From Myxococcota bacterium (GTDB lineage: Bacteria; Myxococcota_C; UBA6777), in the NCBI GenBank assembly GCA_023150835.1, contig JAKLKB010000026.1:1-57885 (forward strand): a DNA stretch of 57,885 nucleotides, read 5' to 3'. A program made the translations under genes and the position numbers. How positions within the stretch are numbered: position 1 is the stretch's first letter; each line of letters begins with the position of its first letter. The notes below the pieces were generated by a model. The model saw only the letters and a list, made by a program, of their open reading frames with translations. It did no database searches and was not told the DNA's origin. Positions 1-7,361 of this stretch are shown piece after piece.

Positions 1-2
1 GC

Positions 3-116
3 TGGCAAGATACGAAAGGAGACGGAAAGATCGGATGGCAGAAGCTGTGGGAAGGTTACGAGCAATTTCTCGACATCCTCCAAGGATGGGAAATGTCAAA
101 AACATCAAGTGCATAG
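3..116 (+). CDS. C-terminal end of a gene cut by the window edge
   Basis: Frame 3 is open from the first base to a TAG at 114-116 and gives 37 residues rich in Trp, Gly, Lys and acidic residues, ending WEMSKTSSA. The composition looks like real protein, and the reading stops shortly before an R1 repeat, as expected after a gene end. No family can be named from so short a piece, and the start lies outside the window. Confidence 0.4.
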   Translation, partial: WQDTKGDGKIGWQKLWEGYEQFLDILQGWEMSKTSSA

Positions 117-142
117 AAAAGAAGTGTCCAAGAGAAAGCCAC

Positions 143-233
143 AAGGGACCGATGGCCCCTTGACCCCGTGTTGGCGGAACAAACAACAACATTCCAAACA
201 AACAACCCTGCCGCTTGAGACGGCACGAACACG
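143..233 (+). repeat. R1 dispersed repeat, copy 1
   Basis: A 19-base hairpin-like segment (143-161, AAGGGACC / GGCCCCTT arms) is followed by a 70-base block starting CCCCGT and ending CGAACACG. The 70-base block aligns without gaps to copies at 55654-55723 and 55872-55941, and in reverse to 29154-29222. In this copy the block holds a small stem, TGCCG-CTTGAGA-CGGCA. T-rich sequence follows. It lies between two genes and is probably non-coding. Confidence 0.7.
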
Positions 234-320
234 GGGAATTTTATCGATAAACCAGTCGCCCGAATCCAACAAACCAACGTGGATCGAATCAAGCAGTTCA
301 AAGAACAAAGGAGCTTCGTT

Positions 321-914
321 ATGGGACAAAAATACGTCAGTTTTTTTCTTTTTTTGAGTTTACTTTCGTTACAACACAGCGTCTACGCGAACCCATCACC
401 GTCTTCTCAAGGAGAATTTCTACAAAAAACATCGCAAAAAGCGACGATCACCAAAGCACTCCAGATCCCACCTCTGACCCAAACATGCTATATCGTCGGC
501 GGAGTGACGGGTTCGGTGCTGGGCTTTGGCATCGGACACGGCATCGTTGGGGAGTACAATTCGATGGGATGGGTCTTTACGATGAGCCAAGTGCTGAGCC
601 TCGCGATCCCGCTCCTTGCGGCGCTCACGATGGCGATCATCTATTGGGACGGCTCCGCAGCAGGAACCATCGATCACTTGATCACGACGTGGGCAAATTT
701 TTTGTGGGTAGGGGTGGCGCTTTGGGCGGCTTTTCGGGTGTGGGAGATCGTGGATCTGTGGGTGCGCCCGCATCATCGGCTGAGCGCAAACAACAACACG
801 TCCTCGACAACCCAACCCATCGTTGCTCCGATGCCCTCGAAAGCCGCCTTTGCGATCATTCCAACCATCCTTCCGCAAGGCGGCGTGGGGATTGACGTTG
901 TCGGTCAATGGTGA
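321..914 (+). CDS. Small membrane protein with signal peptide
   Basis: A 197-residue protein. The ATG at 321 is chosen over an upstream in-frame ATG at 279 because AAAGGAG sits at 307-313 and because a clean signal peptide follows (MGQKYVSFFLFLSLLSL, then a cleavage-like VYANP). The mature part has about three hydrophobic helices: a Gly-rich one (VGGVTGSVLGFGIG), one around SLAIPLLAALTMAIIYW, and one around FLWVGVALWAAFRVW. The C-terminal tail is Ser/Thr/Pro-rich and then hydrophobic. No enzyme motif is visible and the family is not recognised. The next gene is 123 bases downstream on the same strand and the two may be co-transcribed. Confidence 0.7.
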   Translation: MGQKYVSFFLFLSLLSLQHSVYANPSPSSQGEFLQKTSQKATITKALQIPPLTQTCYIVGGVTGSVLGFGIGHGIVGEYNSMGWVFTMSQVLSLAIPLLAALTMAIIYWDGSAAGTIDHLITTWANFLWVGVALWAAFRVWEIVDLWVRPHHRLSANNNTSSTTQPIVAPMPSKAAFAIIPTILPQGGVGIDVVGQW

Positions 915-1037
915 AGCGAACCAGAGCGCAACAACGAATCGAGCCACATTGCAAAAAACAGCGGCGCGGTGGATACTTCTGCGGTGTGTTCGGCCTAAAG
1001 CCATCCCACGCGACACAGACCACACAGGGGGTCCACG

Positions 1038-3578
1038 ATGACTGGTTCTATTCGCTTGTTGTATCCGATATGTTGGATGATCTTATGTGTTTATCTTGGG
1101 CTGTTCTTGGGCGGATGCCCCGAACAAGCCTGCCCAGCAGGGCATTGCACCTCACAAGAATCCTGTTTAGCCGACGCTTCTTGTTCTTCTCCGAGCGAAC
1201 AAACATCAACGCCCGATACTACGAATCCACCCGATACCACGAATCCACCCGATACTACGAATCCACCCGATACTACGAATCCACCCGATACTACGCTCCC
1301 ACCCGATACTACGAATCCACCCGATACCACGAACCCACCCGATACCACGAACCCACCTTGCGCAGCAGACGGTGGATCGTGCGGATCGTTCGGGTGTTGC
1401 GCAGGACTTGTGTGCAACGATAAAAAGCTGTGTGTGCTACCCACTTCGGGCGAAGTGATCGTCAACAAAGACGAGTTTTTCTACAAACTGCCTGCCTCGA
1501 CAGCTTCTTTTCAGGTGTGGACACAACCGACCCTTCAAAAGGCCACACCCGAAGCAACCGCTCCATCCGCTCAAAGCGACGCCATACGCATCTACAGCGC
1601 CAAACGGGAGTTCGAGCCGTTTCAAGTCTTGTTGCGCAGCACCACTCCCAAAAGCATACAGATCCAATGGCAGACCTTCCCAAACCTCGGCGCATCGCAC
1701 CGAATGGAGATGGCGTTGGTGGGCTACAGCCAAGGCAAAGCCGAGTCTTTGACACCGATCGTCCAAGGGCAAACGCTCACGATCGCAGCAAACAGCACGC
1801 TCGCTGTATGGGGAACGCTGTTTGTCCCCGCTGACGCGCCCACAGGCGCTCACGAAACCACGCTGACGCTGCAAGACGGTACAACCGCACACACGCTGAC
1901 GTTGCGACTTCACGTCTTCGCGTTCCAACTGCCCGCAGAAACGCACTTTCGCTCACAGATGAACCTCTCGATCCAGCCCTTGATGGACGGAAAAGGCACC
2001 TACCAAGAACAATTGGATCGCGCCAAGCGCTTTTTGATCGAACATCGCTTTACTCCCAAATCTGTCCCTTGGCCCTCGGGCTTTGGGGCATCCATTACAT
2101 GGGAAAACAACAAAAACCCCCAACGCTGTAAGCAGTTCTACGATGAGCCTGATGAGTCACCGCCTTACAGTATCGGCCATCTTGCGCGTCGTTATGGCCT
2201 TGGGCAAGGTTGGAATGATGGCGTCGGTTTCCCAACGATGATGCTGTTCCAGTTTGTCGATAACGCAACCCCCCGACCCAGCAGCTTTTGCGGCGTTGCA
2301 CGAGGCACAGGACACGAAGGAACCACCGAGTACAACAACGCTTACGGTGCGTACCTGAAAGCATTGCAAGATTATCTCGCTCAAGCGAGCCTTTTGGACA
2401 AAGGCTACCACTATGTGATGAACGAACCACAAAACGATGCGGATCACGCATTGGCCGCGCACTTGTGCCGCCTGATCCGCCAAGCCGCGCCCAAGCTCAA
2501 GATCGCCATCAGCGAAGAAGCCAAACCACAGATCTATGCCGATAGCAAGGGCGCTTGTGGATATGATATCTGGATCGCGCACATCCCCACCTATGCGCCC
2601 TACACGGAAAATGCTTGGCAACGCCACCTCCAACACGGCGAAAAAACATGGTGGTACAGTCTGCCCCAAGATAGCGCCCCCTTTCCCAACCCCACACGCC
2701 CCGAAAATGACGGCATCGAAGTTCGCGTAATCCCTTGGTTGGCGTGGCGCTTTCGCGCCGAAGGATGGGCGTATTATGACGTTGGATCTTTTCTTACCAA
2801 CGGCAAACAGCCGACTGTGCGATTTGCACTCTTGCGCGAAGGATTCGAGGATTACGAATACCTCTGGCTGATCAACCAACAGCGCTACCCCATCCCCAAA
2901 CAGACCGCGATCCCCGACGAAAGCGTCAACCGCCTTGTCTCTAGCCTCACAAGCTACAACCGCGACCCTGCGGCCCTCACCAAACTGCGCCTTGAGATGG
3001 GCCGATACCTCGGCAAAGAACGTACGGACCTCCCCTTGATCAAAAGCGCCGATCCACCGCGCCCTCGTCAACCCTATTACCTCAACTTCCAAGATCCCAA
3101 CGGAGAACCCAAAGCCAGTCCCCTCCAAGTCAACGGCAAAACCTACCTCAAGATCGGCTGGGACAAGTACGACGAAAAGCGCGGATACGGCTGGTTTGGC
3201 CCCTACATCAGCGATCCCAAGATCACTCGCAGTCAATGGCTTGCTGATGCGCCCGTCAATCCGCTCCAACGCAGCATCCTCTATGATGACTATGGGCGCA
3301 AAAACACCTTTGAGATCGACCTACCCAACGGCCTCTACAAAGTGACTGTCAGCGTCGGTTGGCACAACAAAACCTACCGCTACCACCAAGTTTGGATCGA
3401 AGGCAGCCCTCTCATCGACAACGAAACCACCGATGCAAACAACCAGTACTACATCGTGCGCAGCGTAGATGTGGATCTCAAAGATGGCAAATTGACCCTT
3501 GAGATGGGCGGAAAGTCCCCCAAGTCCAACGACTTTGAATACACGATGCTCAACTTCCTCGATATCGAACTGCGTTAG
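1038..3578 (+). CDS. Lipoprotein with GH123/DUF4091-like region and C-terminal binding-like domain
   Basis: An 846-residue protein, start supported by AGGGGG about 7 bases upstream. It begins with a lipoprotein signal (FLGGC, lipid Cys near residue 27), so it is probably anchored outside the cytoplasm. A Pro/Asp/Thr linker of eight 6-residue repeats follows, then a Cys-rich knot (residues about 106-132). The central 450 residues resemble the DUF4091/GH123 type of glycosidase-related domain, with the typical AWRFRAEGWAYYDVG and GFEDYEYLWLI strings near the end of that region. The last 170 residues look like a beta-sandwich carbohydrate-binding module (GLYKVTVSVGWHN, LNFLDIEL). Substrate is unknown. 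Assignment to DUF4091 is fairly firm; catalysis is inferred. Confidence 0.75.
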   Translation: MTGSIRLLYPICWMILCVYLGLFLGGCPEQACPAGHCTSQESCLADASCSSPSEQTSTPDTTNPPDTTNPPDTTNPPDTTNPPDTTLPPDTTNPPDTTNPPDTTNPPCAADGGSCGSFGCCAGLVCNDKKLCVLPTSGEVIVNKDEFFYKLPASTASFQVWTQPTLQKATPEATAPSAQSDAIRIYSAKREFEPFQVLLRSTTPKSIQIQWQTFPNLGASHRMEMALVGYSQGKAESLTPIVQGQTLTIAANSTLAVWGTLFVPADAPTGAHETTLTLQDGTTAHTLTLRLHVFAFQLPAETHFRSQMNLSIQPLMDGKGTYQEQLDRAKRFLIEHRFTPKSVPWPSGFGASITWENNKNPQRCKQFYDEPDESPPYSIGHLARRYGLGQGWNDGVGFPTMMLFQFVDNATPRPSSFCGVARGTGHEGTTEYNNAYGAYLKALQDYLAQASLLDKGYHYVMNEPQNDADHALAAHLCRLIRQAAPKLKIAISEEAKPQIYADSKGACGYDIWIAHIPTYAPYTENAWQRHLQHGEKTWWYSLPQDSAPFPNPTRPENDGIEVRVIPWLAWRFRAEGWAYYDVGSFLTNGKQPTVRFALLREGFEDYEYLWLINQQRYPIPKQTAIPDESVNRLVSSLTSYNRDPAALTKLRLEMGRYLGKERTDLPLIKSADPPRPRQPYYLNFQDPNGEPKASPLQVNGKTYLKIGWDKYDEKRGYGWFGPYISDPKITRSQWLADAPVNPLQRSILYDDYGRKNTFEIDLPNGLYKVTVSVGWHNKTYRYHQVWIEGSPLIDNETTDANNQYYIVRSVDVDLKDGKLTLEMGGKSPKSNDFEYTMLNFLDIELR
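1212..1355 (+). repeat. 18-bp tandem repeat coding a PDTTNP linker
   Basis: Eight in-frame 18-bp units encode PDTTNP repeats (one unit reads PDTTLP) between the lipid anchor and the folded part of the DUF4091-like lipoprotein. Third-base changes between units (TACTACG and TACCACG forms) show some age. The likely role is a flexible stalk. Confidence 0.9.
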
Positions 3579-3843
3579 CGCCCCGCTCTCGTCCAAGTGG
3601 ACGCCCTCCACACCGCACTCTCCGTATAACCGTGTGAGTCCTGCCTTAGAAGACTTGACGCGAACAGAAAAAAAGCCTTAGTCTTTACGAGGCTTGCCTC
3701 CAAAGGCAGCGCGTTCTCCAACCCACCCCAACAAACAACGAGGCATACCACTCGTGCGCTTTGAGGGCTTGTAGAACGCACACGAGGCTCCGCCCCCTAC
3801 GCACCACGCCGCCTCCCTGAGGGAAGGCCCGAGGATACAGCCG

Positions 3844-5646
3844 ATGAGTAGCACAGAAAGCACCGCAGAGCGACGAAAAGACCGATACATCGGCCAAAAG
3901 ATCAATCATCTTCGATTGACGGCCTGCATCGGTACAGGCGGGTTTGGAGCCGTATATCGAGCAGAACACGAAAAACTTGGGACAGCCTTCGCCGTCAAAC
4001 TGCTGCATCTCCAACACCTCGACAACGACAAACTGATCCAGCGCTTTGAACGAGAAGCCCGCACCATCGCCCAGCTTTCGCACCCCCATATCATCCGCGT
4101 CTCCGACTTCGGACAAACCGAAGACGGCAGCTATTATCTCGTGATGGACTTTCTTTCAGGAACGCCCCTCAACGCAGCCATCGAACGCGGGCAGCGCTTT
4201 ACCACCGCAACCCTACGCACCTTATTTCAGCAGATCAGTTCTGCTCTCGATTACGTTCACCGCAAGAACATCGTCCATCGCGATCTCAAACCCGAAAATA
4301 TCTTTATCGAGATCGACCCACACAAGAAAGAAAATCAAGCCAAGATCCTCGACTTTGGCATCGCAGGCATCGCACGCGAACCCACCCTCACAGGCACAGG
4401 AGCCGTTCTTGGCTCGCCTCTGTACATGTCTCCCGAACAGATCCAAGGCAACACCAAAGAAGCTGACGCTCGCTCGGACCTGTACTCCTTGGGCATCGTG
4501 CTTTTTCAAACGCTCACAGGCGAAGCGCCCTTTCTGGCGAGCGATACACTTGGTGTTCTCTATAAACACATCCACGCTCCCATCCCCTTGCTCCACGAAC
4601 GACGCCCTGCGATCCCTTGGGCGCGAGAACTCCAAGCCTTTCTCCATCGCGCACTCGCCAAACAACCCGAACAACGCTTCCAAACCGCCGAAGACTTCGC
4701 TGCATCCCTCGATCTCGCACTCGCCAAACAAGAAGCTCTCGCCCCACAAGCCACCTTCCCCCAACGCCTCACTCTCGAAGCCATCTCCCAACAAGAAACC
4801 ATCCTCCCCACCGAAACACCCGTACGCAACCTCTCTCTCCCGCGTCTTTCCTCTCTCCCAAGCCGCCCCCTTGTGGATAGTCTCCAACTTCAAACGCCCA
4901 TCAAGCCAAGCAAGATGCGTTATCTTGTGGTCGCTCTGTTTTTCCTGCTTGCCCCCGTTGGCTGGTTTGGCTACATGCACTTCGCTGCACCTCCCCCGCC
5001 CAACCGCTCCGTACGATCCCTACCGCCAAAACCTTCCCTGACGGCCTCTGTTCCGATAAAAACAGCGGCAAAACCCGCCCTCGTTCTCCTCACAAAATCT
5101 CACCACCTCCTCCGCCAAACTCCACCTCTAAGCTCATCCCTTCCCCCCCAAAAGAACCCCTTGCGCCCTCGCCCTGACGTCCTTTCTTCTCTCCCAAAAG
5201 AAGGCCGTATCGCACTCGCAAACGGTATTTTGGCTTATCCCGCAGCAACCCCCAACCTACCCGCTCCTTGCTTGACGATCACCACGCAAACCGAAGGAGC
5301 CATCCTCTGGCAAGGACAGCAGCGCATCGGCCCTGTTCCGATCACCCTGATCGGTCCCGCAGGATCGACCTATCAGCTTCAACTCCAAGCACCCCACCAC
5401 GCCCCCCAAAACCTGACAGGCACGTTGCCCCAAACTGATCCTGTCACCCAAGTCGTCGACTTAATCCGCCTCCCCACCGCTCCCCACAACTCAGAACTCC
5501 GCGCCTTTCGCCGCCAAAACCGCCCATATCGAAACGCCCGAACAAGACGACAACTGCGAAAGCAACAAAGGAAAGAACTTCGTAAGCAACGCGACCAAAC
5601 AACGCCCCCCAAAACACGGGTGTTTGAGGTCGATGTCTTTCCGTGA
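3844..5646 (+). CDS. Transmembrane Ser/Thr protein kinase
   Basis: A 600-residue Hanks-type kinase. The Gly-rich loop is GTGGFGAVYRAE (about 30-41), the ATP lysine is K52 in FAVKLL, the catalytic loop is HRDLKPEN (D147, N152), the metal motif is DFG (D170), and the activation-segment end is SPLYMSPEQ. All key residues are present, so it should be active. One membrane helix follows at about 359-379, after a Pro/Ser-rich linker. The outer part is Pro/Lys-rich and contains a PEGA-like stretch (VPITLIGPAGSTYQLQLQ), then a strongly basic segment near the C-terminus. The next gene starts 41 bases downstream and encodes a PEGA/TPR-like protein, a plausible partner or substrate. Confidence 0.92.
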   Translation: MSSTESTAERRKDRYIGQKINHLRLTACIGTGGFGAVYRAEHEKLGTAFAVKLLHLQHLDNDKLIQRFEREARTIAQLSHPHIIRVSDFGQTEDGSYYLVMDFLSGTPLNAAIERGQRFTTATLRTLFQQISSALDYVHRKNIVHRDLKPENIFIEIDPHKKENQAKILDFGIAGIAREPTLTGTGAVLGSPLYMSPEQIQGNTKEADARSDLYSLGIVLFQTLTGEAPFLASDTLGVLYKHIHAPIPLLHERRPAIPWARELQAFLHRALAKQPEQRFQTAEDFAASLDLALAKQEALAPQATFPQRLTLEAISQQETILPTETPVRNLSLPRLSSLPSRPLVDSLQLQTPIKPSKMRYLVVALFFLLAPVGWFGYMHFAAPPPPNRSVRSLPPKPSLTASVPIKTAAKPALVLLTKSHHLLRQTPPLSSSLPPQKNPLRPRPDVLSSLPKEGRIALANGILAYPAATPNLPAPCLTITTQTEGAILWQGQQRIGPVPITLIGPAGSTYQLQLQAPHHAPQNLTGTLPQTDPVTQVVDLIRLPTAPHNSELRAFRRQNRPYRNARTRRQLRKQQRKELRKQRDQTTPPKTRVFEVDVFP

Positions 5647-5687
5647 TCCGCCCCTCACAACCGCTCATTCGCCCAAAGAGAGACCGT

Positions 5688-6992
5688 ATGCGATCCCCCG
5701 ACACTTTCTTCGCGCAACAAGCGCCTCGCTGCTTTTTACTCCTGTTTTGCGCCCTGCTTTCTTGGATGCCCCAAACCGTCTTCGCCCAAGATCGCGAAGC
5801 CTACGAGCGAGAGCTTCGCACACTCTACGCCGAAGGAAAAACGTTCGCCGAAAAGCAAGAATACAAACAAGCCTTGATCAAATTCAAAGCAGCCCTCGGT
5901 CTCTTCGACCAGATGAAAGCCGTCTCAAAAGATGACGCCGAAAAAAAAGCCCTTTTTCAACGTCGAAAAATGCTTCTTTATACCATCGGTCGAACCTATC
6001 AGTACGATAAACAATGGAGCAATGCTTACAAATACTATCGTGATTGCCTTAAAGAAGATCCCGACGTCAAAGTCAAGCAACTGATCCAACAGCACCTCCA
6101 AACCATCCAGCCCGAGATCACAGGCGATATCGAGATCGAATCGACCCCCTCCCCAGCGACCGTCCAATTGCGCGATGAATGGGGGCAGATCATCACGGGC
6201 CAAACCCCGTTCAAGCGCAAAGTTCCTGCGGGCACCTACGCAATCACCCTCCAAAAAGACGGATACACCCCCGTCCTCAAATCCATCCAGATCCGCCACC
6301 GCGCAACCCTTCAAACCCAATACAACCTATCTTCCGCACGTTCCACCTTCACCCTTCAAAGCAACCCAAGTGGCGCACAGGTCAAGATCGTCGGACTCAA
6401 CGGCCAAGAATACACAGGCATCACCCCCCTCCAACAAGCCCTTCTTCCCGGGCGCTACGAGATATCCCTCAACCTCCCCCAACACCAAGAGAAACGTTTC
6501 TTTGTTACGCTCAAGACGGGTTCGGAGCTAAACCGCCAAGAAACGCTTACCCGCATCGGGACAAGCGTCACTCCACCCTTGCGCACAAACCCACCCACCC
6601 ACGAAGAAAAGCATCTCTTCGAACAACGAAAAAAACATTTACAACAAATGAAAACTTACGCAACGACGGCCAATACGCTCGGTTTTGTGTCGGGCGCTTC
6701 GTTCCTTGCGTGTACTGTGACGTGGGCTATCGGCAACGCCAAGGTTGGGGAATTCAATAACAAAGCAGGCGATTTTACCTTCAACGGAACCGCGCAAGAA
6801 AATTATGACACCGCCAATACATCACAAGGATTGCGTGCAGCCACTTATGTCTTTCTGGGCTTGTCTATCGCCGCTGCAGTGACAGCCATCAGTTTTGCGG
6901 TCATGGTCGTCGCTGCCCCTCCCCCCAAAGCCTCAGCCTCTCGAAACGCCTCGTTCGCCCTTGAAAAGCAAACGCTTTACTCCGTCCGTTAA
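5688..6992 (+). CDS. Secreted or envelope PEGA-domain protein with TPR-like N-terminus
   Basis: A 434-residue protein. A GTG at 5643 overlapping the kinase stop is possible, but the ATG at 5688 has AGAGAG upstream and begins a good signal peptide (hydrophobic CFLLLFCALLSWM, cleavage near VFAQ). Residues about 30-140 are helical and TPR-like (KQEYKQALIKFKAAL, NAYKYYRDCLKEDP). Two PEGA domains follow (about 155-225 and 228-300), with strings such as PSPATVQLRDEWG and PSGAQVKIVG. Two hydrophobic helices lie near the C-terminus (about 335-360 and 385-410). PEGA proteins are usually envelope proteins in Myxococcota. The tight spacing suggests an operon with the upstream kinase. Confidence 0.82.
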   Translation: MRSPDTFFAQQAPRCFLLLFCALLSWMPQTVFAQDREAYERELRTLYAEGKTFAEKQEYKQALIKFKAALGLFDQMKAVSKDDAEKKALFQRRKMLLYTIGRTYQYDKQWSNAYKYYRDCLKEDPDVKVKQLIQQHLQTIQPEITGDIEIESTPSPATVQLRDEWGQIITGQTPFKRKVPAGTYAITLQKDGYTPVLKSIQIRHRATLQTQYNLSSARSTFTLQSNPSGAQVKIVGLNGQEYTGITPLQQALLPGRYEISLNLPQHQEKRFFVTLKTGSELNRQETLTRIGTSVTPPLRTNPPTHEEKHLFEQRKKHLQQMKTYATTANTLGFVSGASFLACTVTWAIGNAKVGEFNNKAGDFTFNGTAQENYDTANTSQGLRAATYVFLGLSIAAAVTAISFAVMVVAAPPPKASASRNASFALEKQTLYSVR

Positions 6993-7037
6993 AAGCGAAA
7001 AAGCCTGAGATATCCTGTCAACAAGTATCGACTACGA

Positions 7038-7343
7038 CTACGAATCCTTCGGTACACACTCACCTCGGAGCGACGACCCAGAGGGGGCGCTCTCCGAACA
7101 TTTTGGGCGACCTACGTTGAAGCACTTCCCACAATCGCGATTGTTCGAGCAAGAGACGACACCAGCGCAACTATCTTGGTCGACACATCCGCCGCCAACG
7201 CACGCTTGACCTGCGATGCAATCATCGGTTGTTCGGCAAGGCTTGTAGGCGAGTTCACAAAAGCATCGCGTCAACGACAGCAACAAAAAGCAACAAAAAA
7301 ACCAACCCCACAACAAGCGGCGTGTTCGCATCGATCTCTGCAT
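7038..7343 (-). CDS. Small secreted Cys-rich protein
   Basis: A 101-residue protein with a basic N-terminus and one hydrophobic signal (LLWGWFFCCFLLLSLTRCF), possibly lipidated at one of its early cysteines. The rest is Cys-rich, with spacing like the Cys-rich repeats elsewhere in this window (CRTTDDCIAGQACVGGGC). It ends 18 bases before the stop side of the next minus-strand gene region and converges with the PEGA gene. It is small, and no exact family is assigned. Coding is supported by the signal plus ordered cysteine pattern. Confidence 0.6.
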   Translation of the reverse strand: MQRSMRTRRLLWGWFFCCFLLLSLTRCFCELAYKPCRTTDDCIAGQACVGGGCVDQDSCAGVVSCSNNRDCGKCFNVGRPKCSESAPSGSSLRGECVPKDS

Positions 7344-7361
7344 CTTTCCGAAAAGCCTCCA

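Noticed and set aside
2157-3269. 370-residue minus-strand frame in the DUF4091-like gene
   Set aside because: Overlaps an established gene and shows no domain or start signal.
3579-3843. Possible small gene or RNA before the first kinase
   Set aside because: Only short inverted stretches (GCCTCCCTGAGGGAAGGC) and no coding character; nothing could be supported.
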